From assembly GCA_035693145.1 (NCBI GenBank), contig DASSHA010000026.1:1-14045 (forward strand): DNA of 14,045 bases. Direction: 5' to 3'. Made by a program: the position numbers and the translations under genes. Source of the DNA: DASSHA01 sp035693145. Its GTDB lineage: Bacteria; Chloroflexota; Limnocylindria; Limnocylindrales; CSP1-4. The stretch's first letter is position 1. Each line of letters opens with the position of its first letter. The notes under the pieces were generated by a model. It was not told where the DNA came from, did no database searches, and saw nothing but the letters and a program-made list of their open reading frames with translations. Positions 7,502-12,926 of the stretch are shown one piece after another.

Positions 7502-7870
7502 ATGACGATCCGGGTCAGGCGAGTCTACGATTCACCATCGAGGCAGGACGGCTACCGCGTGCTCGTGGATCGGCTCTGGCCGCGTGGTGTCAGCCAGGCG
7601 ATGGGCCAGGTGGACCTCTGGCTTCGCGACCTCGCTCCGACGACCGAGCTGCGGCAGTGGTACGGCCACGAGACCGACCGCTGGCCCGAGTTCCAGGCCC
7701 GGTATCGAGAGGAGCTGGCGGGCCACGCCGAGCTGCTCGATCTCCTCCTGGACATCGAGCAGCATCGCAAGACCGTCACGCTCCTGTTCGGCGCGCGCGA
7801 CGAGGAGCGCAACGAGGCGCAGGTCGTCGCCGAGGTGCTGAAGGGGCGACCGCGGCATTCGCATCACTGA
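7502..7870 (+). CDS. DUF488 (YeaO-like) family protein
   Basis: A 122-residue small soluble protein of the DUF488 family, whose biochemical role is not established. The family features are clear: RVYD (7-10), RVLVDRLWPRGVS (19-31), DLWLRDLAPTTELRQWYGH (38-56), the WPEFQARYREEL segment, and VTLLFGARDEERNEA (92-106). It ends with a His-rich tail (RHSHH). It lies 17 bases after the AhpD-like gene, with a GGGCGGGA stretch as a possible ribosome binding site, and appears to be the last gene of the OsmC-reductase-AhpD operon. Its company here suggests a role in redox or thiol stress. No clear terminator follows; the next 35 bases lead directly into the next repeat-type promoter. Confidence 0.9.
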   Translation: MTIRVRRVYDSPSRQDGYRVLVDRLWPRGVSQAMGQVDLWLRDLAPTTELRQWYGHETDRWPEFQARYREELAGHAELLDLLLDIEQHRKTVTLLFGARDEERNEAQVVAEVLKGRPRHSHH

Positions 7871-7905
7871 CCGGCGCCCGGACGAGGTGGTTCGACTCGC
7901 TCGAA

Positions 7906-7959
7906 TTCACACGACGTTCATCCGGATTCCGGGGACGAGACGTCTGTCCTCGATACGGT
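7906..7959 (+). promoter_or_regulatory. Promoter C: TTCAC/TTCAT direct repeats and -10 upstream of dps-deoC
   Basis: TTCAC at 7906-7910 and TTCAT at 7917-7921 are 11 bp apart. TACGGT at 7954-7959 lies 37 bp after the second repeat, exactly as in promoter B. The bases after the -10 also resemble promoter B (TACGGTCGTGGACATG here, TACGGTCATGGTCACG there). The third TTCAC seen in A and B is absent. The -35 position (about 7931) holds GGGGAC, not a -35 consensus. Confidence 0.6.
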
Positions 7960-7965
7960 CGTGGA

Positions 7966-8173
7966 CATGATCTTCGGAGCTCGAGCTCGACCGGACAGCC
8001 ACTCGGCTGGCGGCCGTGACCCGAGCACCGGGATCATCTCCTCCTCCTCCCCGCGCGAGTGCCGGTCCGCCCCCTCGGCCGGCACTCGCGCTCTCGCCCG
8101 TCGCCCCCGCGCAACCGGAGTCCGACGACGCGCCTCGAGAGGACATCCCAGCTTCAGGAAGGACGCTCACGCG
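7966..8173 (+). promoter_or_regulatory. Long structured 5' leader of dps with a 13-bp hairpin
   Basis: The 303-base gap between the DUF488 and dps genes (7871-8173) holds promoter C and then a leader of about 200 bases. Inside the leader, arms 8053-8065 and 8079-8091 form a perfect 13-bp stem with a 13-base loop. Just before it, 8038-8050 is a CTCCTCCTCCTCC-like pyrimidine run that could pair with purine-rich ribosome binding sites. The region is open in the dps frame from 7961, but that reading is low-complexity and dps has a good ribosome binding site at 8157-8163, so I read it as untranslated. It could be an RNA control element, or a terminator-like hairpin that limits read-through. Confidence 0.5.
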
Positions 8174-8743
8174 ATGACCGCCATGACCCTTTCGCCCGAA
8201 CCCCGCCTCGGCCAGCGTGCGAAGGAGGTGCAGCGGTTCGGAACCCTCCGGCTGGCGCCGATTGCCTTGTCGGCCGAGGCGCGCGCGGAGAGCGCGCAGC
8301 TGCTCAACGGGATCCTCGCCGACACGACGATCCTCCACGCGCTCTACAAGAAGCACCATTGGGTCGTCTCGGGACCGACCTTCTACCAGCTCCATCTGCT
8401 GTTCGACAAGCACGCCGGGGAGCAGCTCGCGCTCGTCGACCTGCTCGCCGAACGGGTCCAGACGCTCGGCGGGATCGCCGTCGGGGATCCGCGGCACGCC
8501 GCCGAGCTGACGGCGATCGAACGCCCGCCCAACGGCGCGGAGGAGGTTCCGGTCATGATCGGACGGCTCCTCGACGCGCACGAGACGATCATCTCGAGGG
8601 TTCGGGAGGCGATCGAGGCGACCGAGAAGAGCAAGGACTGGGGGACGAACGACCTCCTCATGAGCGACGTCCTGCGGCGCAACGAGCTGCAGGTCTGGTT
8701 CCTCTCCGAGCACCTCGTCGACGTTCCGTTGGTCGAGGCATGA
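8174..8743 (+). CDS. dps: Dps-like DNA-protecting ferritin
   Basis: A 189-residue member of the Dps/ferritin-like family. Dps proteins form 12-mers that oxidise and store iron with peroxide and shield DNA in stressed or starved cells. The ferroxidase ligands are visible: His62 in HHW, His74 (YQLHLLF), Asp78, Asp89 and Glu93 (DLLAERVQTLGG). An N-terminal extension of about 40 residues, partly basic (Arg11, Arg15, Lys18, Arg21), precedes the four-helix core and could bind DNA. The start ATG 8174 is set by AGGAAGGA at about 8157; the frame is open further upstream, but that part overlaps the promoter and hairpin. The stop overlaps the deoC start (ATGA), so the two are translationally coupled. 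Preceded by promoter C and a long leader. The Dps family call is firm; iron and DNA binding are inferred. Confidence 0.93.
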   Translation: MTAMTLSPEPRLGQRAKEVQRFGTLRLAPIALSAEARAESAQLLNGILADTTILHALYKKHHWVVSGPTFYQLHLLFDKHAGEQLALVDLLAERVQTLGGIAVGDPRHAAELTAIERPPNGAEEVPVMIGRLLDAHETIISRVREAIEATEKSKDWGTNDLLMSDVLRRNELQVWFLSEHLVDVPLVEA

Positions 8744-9438
8744 CCGCGATGGTGCTGCTGCCCGAGGCCGAACCTTCCATCGGGCGGCAGGATCTTGCCG
8801 GCCACCTGGACCATACGGTCCTCCGGCCCGATGCGGGCAGGGCCGAGATCGAGGCCGCCTGCCGGCTCGCACGCGAGCTCGGCTGTGCCGGGCTGTGCAT
8901 CAACCCGATCCACGTCGCGATCGCACGTCCGCTGCTCGACGGGTCACCGGTCAGGCTCGTCGCCGTCGTCGGCTTTCCGTTCGGGGCGACATACACGGCA
9001 GTGAAGGTCCTCGAGACCGAGCTCGCCGTCGGCGACGGCGCCGACGAGATCGACATGGTGCTCCCGATCGGTCAGCTCAAGGACGGTGACCTCGCCTTTG
9101 TCGAGCGGGACGTGTCTGCGGTCGTTCGGGCCGCGGCCGGCCGGCCGGTCAAGGTCGTCGTGGAGTGCGGGCTCCTGTCAGATGCGCAGAAGCGCGCGGG
9201 GGCACGCGTCGCCGTGGAGGCCGGTGCCGCTTTCGTCAAGACGTCGACGGGCTTCCTGGGCTCGGGCGCGACGGTCCATGACGTCGCGCTGCTGCATCGG
9301 ACGGTCGGCGCTGCGGCCGGCGTCAAGGGCGCCGGTGGGATCCGGTTCTTCGAAGACGCGGCGGCGCTGCTCGCCGCGGGAGCGTCCCGGCTCGGGACGA
9401 GCCACAGCGAGGCCGTCCTGGATTCGCGCCTGGCGTAG
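8740..9438 (+). CDS. deoC: Deoxyribose-phosphate aldolase
   Basis: A 232-residue class I aldolase that splits 2-deoxyribose-5-phosphate into glyceraldehyde-3-phosphate and acetaldehyde, in the breakdown of deoxynucleosides. Catalytic residues are visible: Asp105 (ADEIDMVLPIG), Lys167 as the Schiff-base lysine (AAFVKTSTGF) and Lys196 (GVKGAGGIR). The N-terminal LDHTVLRPDA and the C-terminal RLGTSHSEAVL are typical. It is of the short form (about 220-230 residues) common outside enterobacteria, so the length is complete. The ATG at 8740 overlaps the dps stop by four bases. Pairing with dps is unusual, because no phosphopentomutase, thymidine phosphorylase or nucleoside transporter is adjacent. 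Its product feeds GAPDH, whose gene has the same kind of promoter upstream. Confidence 0.95.
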   Translation: MTAMVLLPEAEPSIGRQDLAGHLDHTVLRPDAGRAEIEAACRLARELGCAGLCINPIHVAIARPLLDGSPVRLVAVVGFPFGATYTAVKVLETELAVGDGADEIDMVLPIGQLKDGDLAFVERDVSAVVRAAAGRPVKVVVECGLLSDAQKRAGARVAVEAGAAFVKTSTGFLGSGATVHDVALLHRTVGAAAGVKGAGGIRFFEDAAALLAAGASRLGTSHSEAVLDSRLA

Positions 9439-9482
9439 CCGCACCCCGTTCGCCGCCTCGACGACGCCGGTGGTGGCAAACG

Positions 9483-9536
9483 TTCACGAGGAGTTCACGC
9501 ATGTTCGCTCGCACTGTTCCCGGCGTCGCCGATGAT
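9483..9536 (+). promoter_or_regulatory. Promoter D: TTCAC direct repeats upstream of the unknown small-protein cassette
   Basis: TTCACG at 9483-9488 and 9494-9499 are 11 bp apart. At 37 bp after the second repeat lies GATGAT (9531-9536), a weak -10 match that sits where promoters B and C have TACGGT. The ATG at 9501 falls between the repeats and this hexamer, which argues against it as the translation start. Confidence 0.5.
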
Positions 9537-9542
9537 CCGGGC

Positions 9543-9911
9543 ATGGGTCCGGAAGACATCGTCACCACCGCCTCGCGCCATGCAGCCGTCCCGCCTGGGG
9601 CACACCCGCGAACCGGGCGCCCGACGCTAGGCATGGGCCGCAGGGCGATACGAATCGGGGCGCGCGACCGTCTCCGGTCGGAGCTTCGGGCGATCGCCAT
9701 CGATCTTCTCGGGCCCTTCGCATCCGACGAGCTTCCATCAGACGTCTCGGCCTGGATCGATGGCGCGACCGAGAGCGCGGTCGCGTCCGTCTGCGACGCC
9801 TCGCTCAGCGGACTCATCGACGCGCTCGAGTCGCGCCGGGCGGTCGCGCCAGCGGCCGTGGTCCAGCGTCTCGACGACGCGGCTGCTCGACACGATGCCG
9901 GCATCGTGTGA
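9543..9911 (+). CDS. Unknown soluble protein of about 122 residues, start uncertain
   Basis: I do not recognise a family. The N-terminal part is Pro/Arg/Gly-rich and basic (to about residue 40). The C-terminal 80 residues look helical, with an acidic ASDELPSDVSAWIDGATESAV stretch and an ALESRRAVAPAAVVQRLDDAAARH end. No signal peptide or membrane segment is seen. Three in-frame starts exist: ATG 9501, 9543 and 9633. The first lies inside predicted promoter D. The second coincides with the expected transcription start, which would make a leaderless message. The third would leave a 92-residue mostly helical protein. No good ribosome binding site precedes any of them. The reading ends TGA at 9909-9911, 13 bases before the next gene, whose ribosome binding site (AAAGGGA) begins at its stop, so they form an operon. 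It is retained because of frame, codon pattern and operon context. Confidence 0.6.
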   Translation: MGPEDIVTTASRHAAVPPGAHPRTGRPTLGMGRRAIRIGARDRLRSELRAIAIDLLGPFASDELPSDVSAWIDGATESAVASVCDASLSGLIDALESRRAVAPAAVVQRLDDAAARHDAGIV

Positions 9912-9924
9912 AAGGGATTTGACG

Positions 9925-10215
9925 ATGCGCATCTTCGCGGCGGTCGGCCGGGCGAGTGAGGCCTTCGATCGGTTTCCGATCGTGTCGCAGGCCGGCCTCG
10001 TCGTCATCGTCCTCGGGTTCGGCGCCGACCTCGTCGCCCGCGTCGGCCCGGGGGCCGATCGCGTCGCCGGGGCGACGACGGACTCGGTGCTTTCGGCCCA
10101 TGTGGCCGTGTTGCTGGGGACACTGCTCGTCCTCATCGGCGTCGTCGTCGAGGGCATTCGCTCTGCCCACGCCGACGCCGTCGTAGCTGGGAGGTCATCA
10201 GATGCCATCCGTTGA
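9925..10215 (+). CDS. Small two-helix membrane protein of unknown function
   Basis: A 96-residue protein with two predicted membrane helices, roughly residues 17-37 (PIVSQAGLVVIVLGFGADLV) and 55-78 (hydrophobic, ending VVVEGI). A Gly/Asp/Arg/Ala/Thr loop of about 17 residues lies between them. The N-terminus is short and basic and the C-terminus hydrophilic. I recognise no family. The start ATG 9925 is set by AAAGGGA at about 9911-9917. It overlaps the next small membrane protein by 14 bases in another frame, which suggests tight co-translation. The hairpin-like topology would fit a small sensor, a channel-forming or a scaffold protein, but nothing in the sequence decides this. Its membership in the promoter D unit suggests stress-linked expression. 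Confidence 0.7.
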   Translation: MRIFAAVGRASEAFDRFPIVSQAGLVVIVLGFGADLVARVGPGADRVAGATTDSVLSAHVAVLLGTLLVLIGVVVEGIRSAHADAVVAGRSSDAIR

Positions 10216-10387
10216 GATCGTCGATCAGGTGTCCCAGGTTGTCGTGGCCGCGAGCGCGCTGGTCACCGGTGCATACCTCCTCGCGAAGTGGTTCGACGTC
10301 TCGCGTCGACTGCGGCGGCGCGCGGCAGCCGTCCGCGTCGAGGCGACCGGGACGCGTGTCGTCAGGCGTGCCGCCAGCGAACGCTGA
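10202..10387 (+). CDS. Tiny single-helix membrane protein of unknown function
   Basis: A 61-residue protein with one predicted membrane helix at about residues 10-29 (VSQVVVAASALVTGAYLLAKW) and then a strongly basic cytoplasmic-type tail (RRLRRRAAAVRVEATGTRVVRRAASER). The start ATG 10202 lies 7 bases after GGGAGG, a good ribosome binding site inside the end of the previous gene. The last 26 bases overlap the 3' end of the convergent peptidase gene. No family is recognised. The positive-inside rule places the Arg-rich tail in the cytoplasm, where it could bind a nucleic acid, lipid head groups or the preceding membrane protein (inference). Confidence 0.62.
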   Translation: MPSVEIVDQVSQVVVAASALVTGAYLLAKWFDVSRRLRRRAAAVRVEATGTRVVRRAASER

Positions 10388-11834
10388 AGGCTGAGCCGCC
10401 CGAGCCGAGCGCCGAGGTCGACGCCTTGGGCGTGCCCGTTCGCGAGACCATGTCGAAGCGGTAGTGGGCCCAGCCAGGGTCGTCGATGTCACGCCTGACA
10501 CCGCCGACGATGGCTGTGCAGCCGGTCACGGCGACCGTTCCGAAGCTCGTCAGCGGCAGGACGTGCTGGCCCGGCTCGGACACCTGCGTCGAGGGCGCCT
10601 CGGCGACCCAGAGGGCCTGGGCGGCGACCGCTTGGCGCGTCCGGGCGATCGACCATTTCTGGCCGCTCGTCCGGTTCGCGATCGCGAGGATCCAGCGCGA
10701 CCCCTCGTTGGTCACCGACGCGGTGAAGCGATCGCCGGGCTGGGCGCGGATCGGCACGCTGCGCGACAGCTCGGGGAACATCTCGTACCAGGCCGAGTAG
10801 TGGGGCGTCTTCGAGCCGGCGACACAGGAGACTTCCGTGCCGAGCTGCTCGAGGTTGCCGATCCCGTTGTCGTCGATCCCGACCCAGACCGAGAACGCGG
10901 TCGTCGAGCTGCCGCTGCAGGTCGCGCGTGGCTGGGTCCAGCTGCCGCTGACCTTCGAGACGTCGGCGCCCGGTTTCGTCGCCCCGTAGCCCGCGTAGTA
11001 GGTCGAGCTCCGCGTCGTCGGATAGCCCCAGTTCGGGACGCCCGGCGGGAACGGGTTCGGATCGGCCGATGACGTCGGGGTCGGTGTCGTCGTCGGCTCC
11101 GGCGTCGCCGGTGAGAGCTCGTCGAACCCCACGACGATGGATGCGAGCAGGCCGTTCGTGCCGAGCGGCAGGAGGTAGGTCAGGCGGTACGGTCCCTGCG
11201 TTCCGGTCTCGAACGTGACCCAACCGCTTGTTTCGTCGCCGACGTTGTCCAGGCGACCGTAGGCGAGCACCGGCTCGCGGCCGTTCGGGATCGGGCGGGC
11301 GAGCGTCCCGGAACCGTCCTGCAGCTGGTAGTACGCCGAGTCGAACGGAACGTCGGCGACCGTGGCGCTGACATGGACACGGACGGTTATGTAGATCCGG
11401 TCAGGATCGGCGGTCCGGTCCCAGCGCTCGGCTCGCTCGGCGACGTGCGTCTCCCGGCCGCCGACCGCCACGGACTCGCCGAGCGCATGGAGCGCCGGCG
11501 CGGGCGAGGGCGACGGAGACGGGGATGGCGACGTCGACGGGCTCGAGCGGATGGGGTCGGAGATCGAACCAGGGACGCTGCTGACCGGCGCCGGCGAGGC
11601 GACCGAACCGGGCGGGTTCGAGGTCCCCGCGCCCGCGACGCCGCGGAGCGCGAGGGCGGCGAGCGATGCCGTGAGGACGAGCGCGACGGCCAGGGCGATG
11701 GCGCGCCGCGGGCCGCCCTCCCGCGACTCGTTCGCGGGCTGCCGGACCGACGGATGGCCGACGGCCGGCACCTCGGCGGGCATCTCGGCGGGCAGCTCGA
11801 CCGGCCTATCGAGCGGCGCCTGCCTCTCGTCCAT
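10362..11834 (-). CDS. Membrane-anchored G1-family glutamic endopeptidase (eqolisin) with an extra extracellular domain
   Basis: A 490-residue protein. Residues 1-44 are a Pro/Glu-rich cytoplasmic part, 45-66 a membrane helix or uncleaved signal anchor, and 70-115 a Ser/Pro-repeat linker. Residues about 118-236 form a beta-rich domain resembling DUF4352-type immunoglobulin-like domains (my impression, moderate). Residues 240-272 are a Thr/Pro linker. From about 275 to the end runs a peptidase G1/A4 domain. The catalytic pair of the family is visible: Gln330 (NLEQLGTEV) and Glu412 (WVAEAPST), with SVWVGIDD, YSAWYEMFP, PGD and LPLTSFGTVAVT as supporting motifs. G1 peptidases are secreted acid-active endopeptidases; this one should act outside the cell while tethered. 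The start is supported by GGGAGGA 5-8 bases upstream on the minus strand. It is divergent from the HTH gene and overlaps the 10202-10387 gene by 26 bases at its 3' end. Confidence 0.85.
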   Translation of the reverse strand: MDERQAPLDRPVELPAEMPAEVPAVGHPSVRQPANESREGGPRRAIALAVALVLTASLAALALRGVAGAGTSNPPGSVASPAPVSSVPGSISDPIRSSPSTSPSPSPSPSPAPALHALGESVAVGGRETHVAERAERWDRTADPDRIYITVRVHVSATVADVPFDSAYYQLQDGSGTLARPIPNGREPVLAYGRLDNVGDETSGWVTFETGTQGPYRLTYLLPLGTNGLLASIVVGFDELSPATPEPTTTPTPTSSADPNPFPPGVPNWGYPTTRSSTYYAGYGATKPGADVSKVSGSWTQPRATCSGSSTTAFSVWVGIDDNGIGNLEQLGTEVSCVAGSKTPHYSAWYEMFPELSRSVPIRAQPGDRFTASVTNEGSRWILAIANRTSGQKWSIARTRQAVAAQALWVAEAPSTQVSEPGQHVLPLTSFGTVAVTGCTAIVGGVRRDIDDPGWAHYRFDMVSRTGTPKASTSALGSGGSAFSVRWRHA

Positions 11835-11903
11835 TCGCGTCCTCCCGACGAGCGCTCCGCCGCATCTCGTCGAGCGAGTCTAGCCGCGCACGTCTCGGGC
11901 ACC

Positions 11904-11966
11904 AGCCGTACCCCCGGCCCGGCCAGAAAGTACGGCTTGGCGCCTCCCGGCCCGGACTCCTACGCT
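11904..11966 (+). promoter_or_regulatory. Inverted repeat and sigma70-like promoter for the HTH gene
   Basis: AGCCGTAC (11904-11911) and GTACGGCT (11930-11937) form a perfect 8-bp inverted repeat with an 18-base spacer; the match extends imperfectly outward. The right arm abuts TTGGCG (11937-11942), which with TACGCT (11961-11966) at 18-bp spacing makes a plausible -35/-10 pair reading towards the HTH gene, leaving a leader of about 90 bases. The repeat would serve as an operator controlling this promoter and perhaps the divergent peptidase gene. Confidence 0.45.
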
Positions 11967-11988
11967 CCGCCCATCAGCGAGCCCGACT

Positions 11989-12017
11989 CCACCCCTGGCC
12001 ACCCCTGGCATCCCAGG
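11989..12017 (+). repeat. Tandem 10-bp repeat with a short palindrome in the HTH gene leader
   Basis: CCACCCCTGG occurs twice in a row (11989-11998 and 11999-12008). The second copy runs into CCTGGCATCCCAGG, whose 5-base arms are complementary. The element lies 50-70 bases before the HTH start. It could be a protein site or a small RNA hairpin; chance is not excluded. Confidence 0.4.
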
Positions 12018-12062
12018 CGGCACGGAGCGGCCGAAAGGCCCGCACACGAGGCGCGAACGCAC

Positions 12063-12257
12063 ATGGCTTCAATGGCCGTCAACGAACTCGGCCCGATGCT
12101 GACCGCGACCGAGGTCGCGGACATGCTCCACCTGCACGTGAACACGGTGAAACGGCTCGGCGACCGGGGAGAGCTGCCGTTCTACCGGGTCTGCAAGCGC
12201 GGCGACCGCCGGTTCCGGCTCGACGACGTCATCCAGTTCCTGGCCCGCAACCGCTAG
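12063..12257 (+). CDS. Small helix-turn-helix DNA-binding protein (MerR/excisionase, BldC-like)
   Basis: A 64-residue protein that is almost entirely one winged HTH domain of the MerR/excisionase type. LTATEVADMLHLHVNTVKRL (residues 13-32) is the helix-turn-helix, GELPFYRVCKRGDRRFRLDDV (36-56) is the wing with the family's R-F-R-x-x-D-V end, and a short helix with a basic tail closes it. BldC and phage excisionases share this fold; there is no effector domain. The start could be ATG 12063 or ATG 12072 (no strong ribosome binding site for either). There is no phage integrase or attachment site nearby, so a chromosomal BldC-like regulator is more likely than an excisionase. It is divergent from the G1 peptidase, with repeats in the shared 228-base intergenic region, which suggests autoregulation or control of the peptidase (inference). 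Confidence 0.88.
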   Translation: MASMAVNELGPMLTATEVADMLHLHVNTVKRLGDRGELPFYRVCKRGDRRFRLDDVIQFLARNR

Positions 12258-12298
12258 CCATCGAGAGCGGCCCGCGCGCCGGCCCGCATTCACCCTCA

Positions 12299-12324
12299 GG
12301 CGCTCGTCGATCCCGACGGGCGCT
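12299..12324. terminator. Hairpin terminator between the HTH gene and tspO
   Basis: Arms 12299-12309 and 12314-12324 pair over 11 positions (two G-U in the plus-strand RNA) around a 4-base loop, followed by TCTTCGTGT. It sits between the convergent ends of the HTH gene (12257) and tspO (12333), so it can serve both. Confidence 0.65.
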
Positions 12325-12332
12325 TCTTCGTG

Positions 12333-12836
12333 TCAGCGATTCAGCTGCGCGATGCGGGCGTTGAGCACCGTGGCGAACGAGACCCAGGCGAGGTAGGGGA
12401 CGAGAACGAGCGCCGCGTCCGCCCGAACCCGCGCCAACGCGACGATCGTCGCGGCGATCGAGAGCCACAGGAGGAGGATCTCGACAAGCGCCGCGTCGAT
12501 CGCATGGGCGTTGAAGAACAGGATCGACCAGGCAGAGTTGAGGGCGAGCTGCAGCCCGAATGCCGCAGCCGCAGCCCGCACCGCCCCGCGATCCGCGCCC
12601 GCGTCGTTCGCCTGGCGAAGCCGCACCAGCGCGAGACCCATGGAGGCGTAGAGGAGCGTCCAGACCGGACCGAACACCTCGCCCGGAGGGGTGAAGCCGG
12701 GCTTCCGGATCGTTCTGTACCAGCCTCGGATCGAGCCCGCGGTCAGCGCGCTCGTCGCCCCGCCAACCGCGAGGGGCAGGACGACGAGGAGCCCATCGAC
12801 GGGCCGGAAGCCGAGCGAATGAAGGGTCGGTCGCAT
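12333..12836 (-). CDS. tspO: TspO/MBR family protein (tryptophan-rich sensory protein)
   Basis: A 167-residue membrane protein with five predicted helices, the normal TspO architecture and length. Signature segments are present: WYRTIRKPGFTPPGEVFGPVW (residues 39-59), a following TLLYASMG helix, LALNSAWSILFF (97-108) and VPYLAWVSFATVLNARIAQLN at the C-terminus. Bacterial TspO proteins bind porphyrins and act in tetrapyrrole handling, light or oxygen responses and stress; the exact role differs between species. The start at 12836 gives a 15-residue N-terminal lead before the first helix and has no convincing ribosome binding site, so a slightly different start is possible. It is divergent from the acyl-CoA dehydrogenase with 90 bases between. 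Confidence 0.94.
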   Translation of the reverse strand: MRPTLHSLGFRPVDGLLVVLPLAVGGATSALTAGSIRGWYRTIRKPGFTPPGEVFGPVWTLLYASMGLALVRLRQANDAGADRGAVRAAAAAFGLQLALNSAWSILFFNAHAIDAALVEILLLWLSIAATIVALARVRADAALVLVPYLAWVSFATVLNARIAQLNR

Positions 12837-12870
12837 GCCGCGATCGTCTGCGGCGCACCTCGCAGCAGCG

Positions 12871-12897
12871 GTCGAGCGACACGGCCGCGCCTACAAT
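12871..12897 (+). promoter_or_regulatory. Putative promoter of the acyl-CoA dehydrogenase gene
   Basis: TACAAT at 12892-12897 matches the sigma70 -10 consensus in five of six positions, which stands out in this GC-rich DNA. The -35 is weak (GTCGAG at 12871-12876, 15-bp spacing). The predicted leader to the GTG start is only about 23 bases. Confidence 0.5.
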
Positions 12898-12926
12898 CGA
12901 CGCCCCAACAAACCATCGAGGTCCGC

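Noticed and set aside
7961..8173. Extension of 71 residues at the N-terminus of Dps
   Set aside because: It reads Arg/Ser/Pro-rich sequence through a perfect hairpin and begins at the predicted transcription start; ATG 8174 has a proper ribosome binding site.
9501..9542. ATG 9501 as start of the unknown 9543-9911 gene
   Set aside because: It lies between the TTCAC repeats and the predicted -10, so a message from promoter D would not contain it. It would stand only if promoter D is wrong.
11488..11545. GAC/GGC-rich short tandem repeat
   Set aside because: It encodes the Ser-Pro linker of the G1 peptidase, so the repetition is explained by protein composition.
12129..12155. GTGAAC/GTGAAA pair inside the HTH gene as a minus-strand copy of the TTCAC operator
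   Set aside because: The spacing is 9 bp, not 11, and it lies in the coding sequence of the DNA-recognition helix.
12063..12257. Phage excisionase and an integrated element
   Set aside because: The HTH domain is shared with BldC-type chromosomal regulators, and there is no integrase, attachment-site duplication or other phage gene in the window.
12285..12300. Single TTCAC at 12289-12293 as a fifth operator
   Set aside because: There is no partner 11 bp away on either side and no gene starts downstream on that strand.
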